A stretch of 64,000 nucleotides of DNA from an uncultured Lachnospiraceae bacterium (GTDB lineage Bacteria; Bacillota; Clostridia; Lachnospirales; Lachnospiraceae): positions 1 through 64,000 of the forward strand of contig CANRMA010000010.1 in the NCBI GenBank assembly GCA_947631625.1, in the 5' to 3' direction. Of the stretch, positions 33,812-41,958 are shown in pieces (the stretch's first letter is position 1; each line of letters opens with the position of its first letter). The notes below the pieces were generated by a model that was not told the origin of the DNA, searched no databases, and worked only from the letters and a program-made list of their open reading frames with translations. The translations under genes were made by a program, and so were the position numbers.

Positions 33812-34636
33812 TCAGCAGACTTTAACATAGACCGCCGAAATATCGTCCCCCTCTCCCCTGCGCGCGGCGGCTCTGCCTATCTCGCTCAGCCGTCTCCTTA
33901 TCTTATCTTCCGTTATATCCTTTGGAGACAGCGCCGCGCTCAACTCGGAGTCATTCATTTTTCTTATAAATCCACCACTGCAAAGCAAAAAAGCCTCTCC
34001 TTTTTTAATGCTTCCAAACCTGAAATCCGGCACAAAATATCCCTGACTTCCGACGCACTTTTCAAGCCGCCCCTTCTCATCGACATGATCCTTTGTCATA
34101 AGTTTCATTGAGCCGCGCTTATTACTTATCATGCCATGCGCGGCAAACCTGTATATCCTGCAATCGCCCAAATGCCATATCATATATCTTTTTTCCCATA
34201 TGACCAACAGCGACAGGGTAGTTCCCACGGTAAGAGCGCGTTTATCGGCAAAACGCTGTATCCTGCGCTGTATCTGATATATTTTCCTCAAACCGCTCCG
34301 CCTTATTATCCATATGGCTTTCTTTTCGGCGACAGCCTCAAGAAGTCCGTCATAAAACCAGGTAACCAGTTCTCCGGCCATGCAGCCGCTCGCCAACTCT
34401 CCGCCTTCCATGCCGTCTCTCGACCACGCTCCGCCTTCCATACCGCCTCTCGACCACGCTCTGCCTTCCATACCGCTGTCAACCCGCTCTCCGCCTTCCA
34501 TACCGCCTGTTCCGCCGCAGACCGCGGCCATAAATACCCGCCCCTGCGATGTCAGCGCCTGCTGTAAGACCAGTGAATCCCGGTCAACGGAATGCAAAAT
34601 GCCCCGCTTATAATATACATCCGATATATAAAACAT
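33812..34636 (-). CDS. PP2C-like protein with altered metal sites and internal repeats
   Basis: The start at 34636 has AAAGGATGG six bases before it. The 274-residue product follows the PP2C plan: GTTLSL and HLGDCRIYRF, KDHVDEKG, and a GEGDDISAV end. The first metal motif DGMGG is CGGTGG at 40-45, and the CSDG motif is CSGG at 219-222, so two metal-binding aspartates are missing. Residues 45-83 contain four 10-residue repeats (GMEGGAWSRD), the last reading DGMEGGELAS and partly restoring the first motif. It may be a pseudophosphatase or regulator. It probably partners the kinase gene that follows. Confidence 0.68.
   Translation of the reverse strand: MFYISDVYYKRGILHSVDRDSLVLQQALTSQGRVFMAAVCGGTGGMEGGERVDSGMEGRAWSRGGMEGGAWSRDGMEGGELASGCMAGELVTWFYDGLLEAVAEKKAIWIIRRSGLRKIYQIQRRIQRFADKRALTVGTTLSLLVIWEKRYMIWHLGDCRIYRFAAHGMISNKRGSMKLMTKDHVDEKGRLEKCVGSQGYFVPDFRFGSIKKGEAFLLCSGGFIRKMNDSELSAALSPKDITEDKIRRRLSEIGRAAARRGEGDDISAVYVKVC
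34397..34512. repeat. Four 30-bp tandem repeats inside the PP2C-like gene
   Basis: The marker CCGCCTTCCA recurs at 34401, 34431, 34461 and 34491, so the period is exactly 30 bases. The repeats code for GMEGG-type decapeptides and expand the loop at the first metal-binding motif. Confidence 0.9.
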
Positions 34637-34811
34637 ATTATCCCATCCTTTGAAATCCGTGGCGGAACCGCCCAAGATATCAGAAAAAGGTCGCATTTTT
34701 GACCTTTTTAAAAATTTATTCGTAGAATAGTTAAATTATATGCTAAAAAACGAAAATAATCAATAGTAAATGTTTCACAAGATCATACAGCGCCGATTGT
34801 TAAACTAGCAC

Positions 34812-34838
34812 AAAACCGTCCTGCTCCGGTCCGGTTTT
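34812..34838 (-). terminator. Terminator after rseP
   Basis: AAAACCG and CGGTTTT form a stem that begins at the rseP stop codon and ends with GTTTTGTG on the minus strand. It would separate rseP from the PP2C-like gene. Confidence 0.5.
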
Positions 34839-35904
34839 ATGCGATTATCTTCACAATATCGTTATACATTACGAACGCCATAAGTATCATAAGCACCACC
34901 AGACCGGCAAAATGCACCATTCCTTCTTTTTCAGGCGGTACAGGCTTGCCCCGCAGCACCTCTATGAACATAAATACCAGTCTGCCGCCGTCCAGCGCAG
35001 GCAGCGGAAGCAGATTCATTATTCCCAGATTTACCGATAACAGCACAACTATATTCATCATTGTAAATATAGTTATCGAAATACCGTAAGGTCTTGCTTC
35101 CTCGTAAGTTTCCCCCACAAACTGCGCGATCCCGATAGGCCCCGACACATCATCCTTCTTGGCCTGCCCGTGTATCAGCATTAACAGGCTCTTATAAGTT
35201 GCCTTCACCCAGTAACGCACCTCATATACACTGTACTTAAAAACTTCCGCCGGATTACATTTTATAAATTCACCCGAACCCGTAAGCCCTATATAATATC
35301 TTCCGTCCTTTTCGCTGTAAAACGGAGTGAGCGTCACAATCTGTTTTTCACCGTTTCTCATAAGTTCGATCTCCATTCTCTCACCGTGATTTAATGCTGA
35401 GATCAGACTTATCTCACGATAAATATGGATCCTCTCCCCATTTATCTTAAGTATCTCGTCTCCCGCCATGATACCGGCTTCCTGCGCCGCGGAATTTTCG
35501 GTTATTTTCTGCACTACAGGCTTATCTGAACCGTTAAAAGCCACTATTATGAGCGAAAAAGCAAAAGCAAGGATAAAATTAAAGAAAGGTCCGGCAAATA
35601 CCGTCGCTATCCTCGCCCAGACATTGGCCGACAAAAAGCTGTGTTCATCAATACCTTCATTTCCCGCCACTACGCCGTCTTCTCCGTCAAACATACATGC
35701 GCCGCCTATAGGCAGTAATTTTAATGAATATTTGGTCTCTCCCTTTTTAAAAGAAAAGAGCGTAGGCCCCATACCCACGGCGAACTCCAGAACGCGTATC
35801 CCGTTCAGTTTGCCTATTATAAAATGTCCGAACTCATGTGATATTACGACTATACCGAAAATAACTACAAATAATATGATAGTAACAGCCAATTTTGTGT
35901 CCAA
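34837..35904 (-). CDS. rseP: Site-2 intramembrane metalloprotease RseP
   Basis: The 355-residue protein has the zinc motif HEFGH in the first membrane helix (ISHEFGHFIIGKL), a PDZ domain (AGIMAGDEILKINGE), and a second zinc ligand in the LPLPALDGGRL helix. It performs the second cut in regulated intramembrane proteolysis, for example of anti-sigma factors. The likely start is TTG 35904 with AAAGG very near; no ATG or GTG precedes it in frame. It follows dxr, but a 30-bp tandem-repeat array separates them. Confidence 0.9.
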   Translation of the reverse strand: MDTKLAVTIILFVVIFGIVVISHEFGHFIIGKLNGIRVLEFAVGMGPTLFSFKKGETKYSLKLLPIGGACMFDGEDGVVAGNEGIDEHSFLSANVWARIATVFAGPFFNFILAFAFSLIIVAFNGSDKPVVQKITENSAAQEAGIMAGDEILKINGERIHIYREISLISALNHGERMEIELMRNGEKQIVTLTPFYSEKDGRYYIGLTGSGEFIKCNPAEVFKYSVYEVRYWVKATYKSLLMLIHGQAKKDDVSGPIGIAQFVGETYEEARPYGISITIFTMMNIVVLLSVNLGIMNLLPLPALDGGRLVFMFIEVLRGKPVPPEKEGMVHFAGLVVLMILMAFVMYNDIVKIIA

Positions 35905-35925
35905 GCCTTTCTTTATTATGATAAT

Positions 35926-36170
35926 TCTTATACCTATATTTATTATTCTGATATTTATTATTCTGATATTTCTTATGCTTATATTTATTATTCTGATAAT
36001 TCTTATACTTATATTTATTATTCCGATATTTCTTATACTTACATTTCTTATTTTGATATTTCTTATACTTACATTTATTATTCCGATATTTCTTATACTT
36101 ACATTTATTATCCTGACATTTCTTATACTTACATTTCTTATAATTATATTTATTATTTCAATATTTCTTA
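35926..36170. repeat. 30-bp minisatellite between dxr and rseP
   Basis: The marker TCTTATACTT recurs at 36001, 36031, 36061, 36091 and 36121, with a variant at 35971, so the period is 30 bases. Because 30 is a multiple of three, the frame joined to rseP stays open through the array, but it lacks a canonical start and ends at a TAA near 36180. I see no gene in 35905-36302. Confidence 0.85.
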
Positions 36171-36204
36171 ATTCAGGTTATATTTTTGTTATTATTATCA
36201 AAGT

Positions 36205-36265
36205 GATTGCGAAACTTTAGCCAGAATTCTATGTTACTGGAAAAAATTATACAAATGCTTTTATC
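36205..36265. repeat. Partial palindromic element, one end
   Basis: GATTGCGAAAC at 36205-36215 is the end sequence of the intergenic element family. The following bases (AGAATTC...ATACAAA) resemble the left part of type 1, but the opposite end is missing. Confidence 0.5.
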
Positions 36266-36302
36266 GTTACTCCGATAATATTTAGCTTTATCACGCAAAC
36301 CC

Positions 36303-37451
36303 TCAACCCAATGACAGGCTGTCTATATACTCATAAGTCTCAGCTTCCGCCGCCAATATATCGTCCACAGAAGGATTTCCAATAACTTTATGCCGCCTCA
36401 TTGAATCTTCAATAAGTTCCGGTATCTGCAGGAAACCTATCTTTTTCTGTATAAAAAGCGCCACGGCTCTCTCATTTGCAGCGTTAAATACAGTAGGCAG
36501 GCTGCCGCCGCGCTCCGCTGCCTCGTAAGCCAGTTTTAAACCTCTGAAAGTCTCTATATCGGGTTTTTCAAAAGTGAGCTGCGCCAGTTCAAAAAAGTCA
36601 ACTCTTTTCCCCGCAAGAGGCCTTCTGTCAGGATAAAAAAGCGCGTACTGTATGGGAAGCTTCATATCGGGCGTGCCAAGCTGCGCCATTATAGCGCCGT
36701 CCGCATACTCCACCGCGGAATGAATTATGCTCTGCGGATGAACCACGACCTGGATCTGATCTAAGGACACGTCGAAAAGCCACTTGGCCTCCATGACCTC
36801 CAGGCCTTTATTCACAAGGGAAGCCGAGTCTATCGTAACTTTTTTGCCCATGGACCAGTTGGGGTGGTTAAGCGCCGCCTCCAATGTCATATGCGAAAGT
36901 TCTTCTTTATTTTTGCCGCGGAAAGGGCCGCCCGACGCAGTTAGTATTATCTTACTGACTCTTTCTCTGTTCTCCCCGTGCATGGACTGAAATATCGCGC
37001 TGTGCTCGCTGTCCACGGGAAGTATCGAAACTCCGCATTTTGCCGCAAGCGGCATTATTATATGCCCTGCGCAGACCAGAGTTTCTTTATTGGCAAGCGC
37101 TATTGTCTTGCCGCTCTCAATCGCCGCTATCGTGGGCTTTATTCCTATCATTCCGACTATTGCGGTAACAAGGGCCTCAGCTTCTTTTACGGTGGATATC
37201 TCCAGAAGACCGTCCATTCCGCTTACGACCTTAACGTCCGTATCGGCTACCCTGTCCGCCAGCTCCTTAGCCGCTTTTTCACTCCACATCGCCGCTATGG
37301 AAGGGTGAAACTCCCTTATCTGTTTCTCCATAAGTTCCACGTTGCTGCCCGCCGCGAGAGACACTACCGAAAGATCCGGATTATTCCTTACTATCTCAAG
37401 CGTCTGAGTGCCTATGGAACCTGTTGAACCCAAAATGGCTATTTTTTTCAT
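36303..37451 (-). CDS. dxr: 1-deoxy-D-xylulose-5-phosphate reductoisomerase
   Basis: The 382-residue enzyme begins with the NADPH-binding ILGSTGSIG motif and contains LPVDSEHSAIFQ, SGGPFRG and the metal site region NHPNWSMGKKVTIDSASL. It converts DXP to MEP in the non-mevalonate isoprenoid route, feeding UppS. The cdsA-dxr-rseP order matches B. subtilis. Confidence 0.96.
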   Translation of the reverse strand: MKKIAILGSTGSIGTQTLEIVRNNPDLSVVSLAAGSNVELMEKQIREFHPSIAAMWSEKAAKELADRVADTDVKVVSGMDGLLEISTVKEAEALVTAIVGMIGIKPTIAAIESGKTIALANKETLVCAGHIIMPLAAKCGVSILPVDSEHSAIFQSMHGENRERVSKIILTASGGPFRGKNKEELSHMTLEAALNHPNWSMGKKVTIDSASLVNKGLEVMEAKWLFDVSLDQIQVVVHPQSIIHSAVEYADGAIMAQLGTPDMKLPIQYALFYPDRRPLAGKRVDFFELAQLTFEKPDIETFRGLKLAYEAAERGGSLPTVFNAANERAVALFIQKKIGFLQIPELIEDSMRRHKVIGNPSVDDILAAEAETYEYIDSLSLG

Positions 37452-37543
37452 TTACGTAATTTCCCTTTCTTAATTCAGTCTTCATCATAAACAGCCGATA
37501 AGGCGCCGCCTAAAAGACTTAGGAAGCTTTTTCCGGCACAGCG

Positions 37544-38410
37544 TCAAAAACTCATTCCGAAACAGAACCAGAAAAATATAAACGGCGTAACGATAATAAC
37601 GCTGTCAAACCTATCCATTATGCCGCCGTGGCCCGGTATAAGATTTCCGTAATCCTTTATATTATAGTCTCTCTTGATGGCCGACGCCGTCAGATCCCCT
37701 ATCATGGAAATTACAGCTCCGACCGCGCCTATGATGATTGCCGAAAGGATGTTTATATTAAAACTTTTTACCGATAAAACATTAACTACAAACCGTGTAT
37801 ATAAAACCGAGAGCAAAGCCGCCCCTGCTATGCCGCCTATCGCTCCTTCTATCGTCTTTTTAGGACTGAGCTTCGGCGTCATCTTATGTTTTCCGAATAG
37901 GACTCCCACGCAGTAAGCGCAGGTATCGCTGCCCCATGAACAGATAAATATTAACCCCAGCGCATATGAAAGTCTGCCTGACGAATTAAGTCTTAGCGCA
38001 TAAAGAAATGAAAGCATGACCGGGGCATAGACAAACTCAAAGAACGCTTCCATAAACTGAACGGCTTTATATTCGGGAAAACGTACCACATATATAAACA
38101 TAAACACTATAAAAACAGCTATCAGATAAACCGAAAGCCCCAATATGGAAAAAATCAAAAAATCATCCGATAAATAAAATGCAGTCAGATAATATATTAC
38201 GGTAAGTACAAGTCCCGTTATTTCTATGGCGTTTAACTTTTTACCTTCCGTATGCACTGCGGTAGCCCTCATAAGCTCATAATATGCCACCATGGACACC
38301 AGACACAAAAGCGCGCCCCATACATAGCCTCCCGCGGCAATTCCGCCTGCGGCGATAAGCACCAATACAATACCGCTTAACAATCTTGTACGAAACATAT
38401 ACAGACCCAT
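37544..38410 (-). CDS. cdsA: Phosphatidate cytidylyltransferase
   Basis: This 288-residue protein has about seven membrane helices and the CdsA signature near the end: MIGDLTASAIKRDYNIKDYG followed by LIPGHGGIMDRFDS. It makes CDP-diacylglycerol from phosphatidic acid. The start at 38410 has AAAGG close to the codon, and ATG 38398 is an alternative. It lies 20 bases behind uppS. Confidence 0.94.
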   Translation of the reverse strand: MGLYMFRTRLLSGIVLVLIAAGGIAAGGYVWGALLCLVSMVAYYELMRATAVHTEGKKLNAIEITGLVLTVIYYLTAFYLSDDFLIFSILGLSVYLIAVFIVFMFIYVVRFPEYKAVQFMEAFFEFVYAPVMLSFLYALRLNSSGRLSYALGLIFICSWGSDTCAYCVGVLFGKHKMTPKLSPKKTIEGAIGGIAGAALLSVLYTRFVVNVLSVKSFNINILSAIIIGAVGAVISMIGDLTASAIKRDYNIKDYGNLIPGHGGIMDRFDSVIIVTPFIFFWFCFGMSF

Positions 38411-38430
38411 ACCTTTCTCTTAGGTTTAGT

Positions 38431-39147
38431 TTAAGCCTTTACCGCTCCGAATTTCCTGTCCCTATTATTATATGACTCAATGGCCTTTTCCAATTCTTCT
38501 TTGGAGAAATCGGGCCATGCTATTTCCGTAAAATAAAATTCAGTATAAGCGAGCTGCCATAACAAGAAATTGGATATGCGCTGCTCATTGCAGGTCCTGA
38601 TAAGCAGATCGGGTTCAGGCAGAGCGTATGTATCAAGCGCGTCCGAGAACATTTGTTCGGTTATGTCTTCGGGCGCAAGAGCGCCTTCTTTGACCCGCTC
38701 CGCCAGCTTTTTGGCCGCGCGGACTATTTCGTCCCTTCCTCCGTAATTTAACGCTATCTGAAAATGCAGACCGGTATTGTTTACGGTAGCCTTTTCCAAT
38801 TCGTCTATCCTTGAGCGTATATCGTCGTCGAGTCCGGTCTTGTCGCCTATCACGCGCACGCACATATTGTTTTTGGCGGCCGTCTTAAGACAGGTCTTCA
38901 TATAATTTCTGAGCAGCTTCATAAGCGCATCCACTTCATCCTTAGGTCTGGACCAGTTTTCAGTGGAAAAGGCATACACCGTAAGATATTGTATCCCCAT
39001 CTTATATGCTTCTTCACAGATCACTTCCACGGTTTTAGCTCCCTGAACATGACCGTAGTTTCTCGGTTTTCCCTTACTGACAGCCCATCTTCCGTTACCG
39101 TCCAGAATAATGGCAACGTGCTGCGGTATTTTCATACCTTCCTTCAT
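38431..39147 (-). CDS. uppS: Isoprenyl (undecaprenyl) diphosphate synthase UppS
   Basis: The 238-residue cis-prenyltransferase contains ILDGNGRWA with the catalytic aspartate, the YAFSTENWSRP segment and the C-terminal IRTCNEQRISNFLLWQ and WPDF motifs. It makes the undecaprenyl carrier for cell-wall synthesis. The usual RTSGE/RTSNE is RTCNE here, a cysteine in place of serine, which is mild. It precedes cdsA as in B. subtilis. Confidence 0.94.
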   Translation of the reverse strand: MKEGMKIPQHVAIILDGNGRWAVSKGKPRNYGHVQGAKTVEVICEEAYKMGIQYLTVYAFSTENWSRPKDEVDALMKLLRNYMKTCLKTAAKNNMCVRVIGDKTGLDDDIRSRIDELEKATVNNTGLHFQIALNYGGRDEIVRAAKKLAERVKEGALAPEDITEQMFSDALDTYALPEPDLLIRTCNEQRISNFLLWQLAYTEFYFTEIAWPDFSKEELEKAIESYNNRDRKFGAVKA

Positions 39148-39174
39148 TGCATATCCTCCGCCATATTAGTAAAA

Positions 39175-39206
39175 AGGGACGCAGAACAATGTATTCTGCG
39201 ATCCCT
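39175..39206 (-). terminator. Terminator between frr and uppS
   Basis: AGGGATCGCAGAA and TTCTGCGTCCCT (minus strand) form a 12-base stem with one mismatch, followed by TTTTTAC. It lies directly behind the frr stop codon and would reduce reading into uppS. Confidence 0.75.
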
Positions 39207-39218
39207 CTCAATCACAAT

Positions 39219-39770
39219 CTAAACTGTCATGATCTCTTTAGACTTCTCTTCCACCAGCTTATCCACATCTTTGGTGTATTTGTCGGTAAGCTTCTGGAGT
39301 TCATCTTCCAATTCCTTAATCTCATCCTCGGAAACCTCAGTCTTGGCAAGTTTCTTAAAAGCGTCCATGCCGTCGCGTCTCGCATTTCTTATCGCGACCT
39401 TATTCTCTTCGCCCTTTTTCTTAATATCCTTTACCAGATCTTTTCTGCGTTCCTCCGTAAGCTCCGGAAATACCAGACGTATGACCGCTCCGTCATTACT
39501 CGGCGTAATTCCCACATCCGAAGACATTATCGCCTTCTCGATCTCTTTAATAAGACTTTTCTCCCACGGCGCGATCTGTATCATTCTCGGGTCGGGAACG
39601 GTAATATTTCCTACCTGCTGTATCGGAGTGGGCGTTCCGTAATAATCCACCTTGATCCTGTCCAGTACGTGCGGATTGGCTCTTCCGGCACGGATCGCTC
39701 CCAGATCGGTCACAAGAAAATCATATGCTTTTTTCATTTTTTCATCATATGGTTTAACTCTGTCATCCAT
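39219..39770 (-). CDS. frr: Ribosome recycling factor
   Basis: The 183-residue protein starts MDDRVKPYDEKMKKAYDFL and has the RAGRANPHVLDRIKVDYYG motif and the long helical bundle ending in SKEIMTV. It separates post-termination ribosomes with EF-G. It lies behind pyrH in the usual order. Confidence 0.96.
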   Translation of the reverse strand: MDDRVKPYDEKMKKAYDFLVTDLGAIRAGRANPHVLDRIKVDYYGTPTPIQQVGNITVPDPRMIQIAPWEKSLIKEIEKAIMSSDVGITPSNDGAVIRLVFPELTEERRKDLVKDIKKKGEENKVAIRNARRDGMDAFKKLAKTEVSEDEIKELEDELQKLTDKYTKDVDKLVEEKSKEIMTV

Positions 39771-39825
39771 TTAAAAAAATACCTTCCTCTCACTCATCAT
39801 ATATAATAACAAATGTTATTTAATG

Positions 39826-40521
39826 TCAGACAGTGATCTTTGTTCCGCTAAACTGTCCTTTTACCGTATTAACTATACTGTTTTCTTCGTTAAGGCCGAA
39901 TACCAACATAGGCATTCTATTGTCCCTTGCCAGAATGGACGCTGTCATATCCACTACCTGAAGATTTTTCGCGATAACCTCATCTATGGATATCTCATCA
40001 TACTTCACCGCAGACGGATTGGATTTAGGATCCGAATCATAGACTCCGTCAACCGCCTTTGCAAGCAGTATTACGTCAGCCTCCACTTCCACGGCCCTAA
40101 GCACCACTCCTGTATCTGTCGAAAAGTAAGGGTGACCCGTGCCTCCCGCAAAAAACACCACCATATTTCTTGCAAAATACTTATTGGCTCTGTCCTTTGA
40201 AAACAGCTTTGTAAAGGAACCGCACTCAAAGGGTGTAAGTATAGTAGTCATCATTCCTACAGAGCGGAAGATCTCAGATACATATATACAGTTCATTATC
40301 GTCGCAAGCATACCGATCTGATCCGCCTTGGTCCTGTCGATATTTTCACTCGAACGTCCGCGCCAGAAATTTCCGCCACCTATTACTACTCCTACCTGAA
40401 TATTGTCATCCACAAGCTGCTTAACCTGTAAGGCAACTCCACGCACAGTATCTTCATCAAATCCGGTCTTCTTATCCCCGGCTAATGCTTCTCCGCTCAG
40501 TTTCAATAGAACACGCTGCAT
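39826..40521 (-). CDS. pyrH: UMP kinase
   Basis: The 231-residue amino-acid-kinase-fold enzyme contains LKLSGEALAG, GGGNFWRG, the aspartate region TDTGVVLRAVEVEADVI and AKAVDGVYDSDP. It phosphorylates UMP to UDP. The usual order rpsB-tsf-pyrH-frr is kept, although several genes separate tsf from pyrH here. GGTGAGG precedes the ATG. Confidence 0.96.
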   Translation of the reverse strand: MQRVLLKLSGEALAGDKKTGFDEDTVRGVALQVKQLVDDNIQVGVVIGGGNFWRGRSSENIDRTKADQIGMLATIMNCIYVSEIFRSVGMMTTILTPFECGSFTKLFSKDRANKYFARNMVVFFAGGTGHPYFSTDTGVVLRAVEVEADVILLAKAVDGVYDSDPKSNPSAVKYDEISIDEVIAKNLQVVDMTASILARDNRMPMLVFGLNEENSIVNTVKGQFSGTKITV

Positions 40522-40587
40522 TTTACCTCACCCCTGTCAATATGACTTTAAACAGTTATAATATTTACTTTTCCGTTTACTATATGA

Positions 40588-41940
40588 TTATTTGCCTTTT
40601 TTCTTCTTGATCTCTTCAAAGAACGAAGAAGGATTAACTTCGGCATAGCACTGTGAACACATACCTTCGATCACTGCGCCGTTATTGATCTGTACCGATT
40701 TGGACTTGATATTGCCCATAACGATGGCTGAAGTATCAAGCACAACAGGCCCCTGAACATCGATATCGCCTTTAACCGCGCCCGCAATAACCGCGCTGCT
40801 GGCAAAGATGTTACCTATTATTACGGAACTCTGCCCGATCTTAACGCTTCCCTGGCTGCTGATCTCTCCGTTGATCCTTGCGCCTTCCGCATAGATCTCG
40901 GCCGCTTTCGAGTTACCCTGAACAGAACCCGTGATATTTAATTTGCCCAAAACTTCAATATTACCCGTAACCGATCCAAGCAGTTCCAAAGAACCTCCGG
41001 AAGTAATGTCACCTATAATAGACATTCCCTCTGTTACAACTGCTGTCTCGTCCGTCGCTACCTTTGGCATATCCATCTTTTCTACCTCTCCTTTTTGCTC
41101 CTGTCCGTCTTCATTTACATCTGTTGCTTCCTGTAAAACTTCTTCACTCATGCTCTCCTGCACTTCCTCTCTCAAATCTTTTATTATTTCTTCCGACAAA
41201 TCTGTCTGCGCCGTGATTTCTTCCGTCAAATCCGTCTGCGCTGCGGTCTCTTCCGTCAAACCAATCTGCGACGCGGTTTCTTCCGTCAAATCCATCTGCG
41301 ACGCGGTCTCTTCCGTCAAACCGTCCTGCGACGCATCTTCAAATGATCCTGGCTGTTCTTTATCCTCTCCTTCACCGTCCCCGGGCATTTCGGCCGTGAC
41401 CTCTTCCGCTGCCGTCATGTCAGACAGATCCGGTAATATCTCCTGCGATGCCGCCCCGTCGTCCCACGTCTGCCCGGCTGCTTCAGCCGTCTGCATCTCA
41501 GGTTCATCCAAAATAAGCTCAGGCATCTCAAACTGCAGTTCTTCCGTCTGCAATGCTGCCCCAACCTCTTCGGTTTCAGGCAATACATCAGTCTGAACGT
41601 CCTCTTCCATTACGGATAAGAGCCCCGCATCAGCTTCCTCTCCCCCGACTGCGCTTACCGTCTCCGAAACAGGATCAGGCTCAGGCATTTCGGGCAAAAC
41701 CGCTTCTTCTGAAGTCTCTGTCCGTTCAGAACCGAAAATATCGGTCTCGGCGCTCATTGCCTCCACTTTATCAAGCATATCGCTCAACTCTTCAGAGGTA
41801 ATGATCCCGTTACCGGGTTTTGGCGCCTCTTTGTCTTCCGATGTTTTTCCGTCGGCAGACGCCGGGTTCGGCTTCTCTTCCGGCAGCAATTCATTCACTG
41901 CCTGAGACAGATCATCTTTCAAATCCGAGAAAAAACCCAT
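40588..41940 (-). CDS. Bactofilin with long acidic repeat N-terminus
   Basis: The start at 41940 has GGAGGA seven bases upstream. The 450-residue product has an acidic first 300 residues with five decapeptide repeats of the LTEETASQ(M/I)D type, and then a bactofilin (DUF583) beta-helix from about residue 310 to 430 (GDITSGGSLELLGSVTGNIEV). Bactofilins polymerise into cytoskeletal filaments that guide cell shape or wall enzymes. A polysaccharide deacetylase precedes it, which fits a cell-envelope role. The tail is lysine-rich. Confidence 0.85.
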   Translation of the reverse strand: MGFFSDLKDDLSQAVNELLPEEKPNPASADGKTSEDKEAPKPGNGIITSEELSDMLDKVEAMSAETDIFGSERTETSEEAVLPEMPEPDPVSETVSAVGGEEADAGLLSVMEEDVQTDVLPETEEVGAALQTEELQFEMPELILDEPEMQTAEAAGQTWDDGAASQEILPDLSDMTAAEEVTAEMPGDGEGEDKEQPGSFEDASQDGLTEETASQMDLTEETASQIGLTEETAAQTDLTEEITAQTDLSEEIIKDLREEVQESMSEEVLQEATDVNEDGQEQKGEVEKMDMPKVATDETAVVTEGMSIIGDITSGGSLELLGSVTGNIEVLGKLNITGSVQGNSKAAEIYAEGARINGEISSQGSVKIGQSSVIIGNIFASSAVIAGAVKGDIDVQGPVVLDTSAIVMGNIKSKSVQINNGAVIEGMCSQCYAEVNPSSFFEEIKKKKGK

Positions 41941-41958
41941 TATCTCTTCCTCCATTCC

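Noticed and set aside
35926-36170. Repeat array considered as CRISPR
   Set aside because: The repeats are tandem without unique spacers, AT-rich and non-palindromic, and no cas gene is near.
35468-36220. Long plus-strand open frame opposite rseP running into isoleucine-rich repeats
   Set aside because: It is antisense to rseP and the 30-bp minisatellite, which lacks stops in this frame; it has no ribosome binding site or family.
39147-39806. 219-codon plus-strand frame opposite frr
   Set aside because: It is the shadow of frr, with no supporting start signal.
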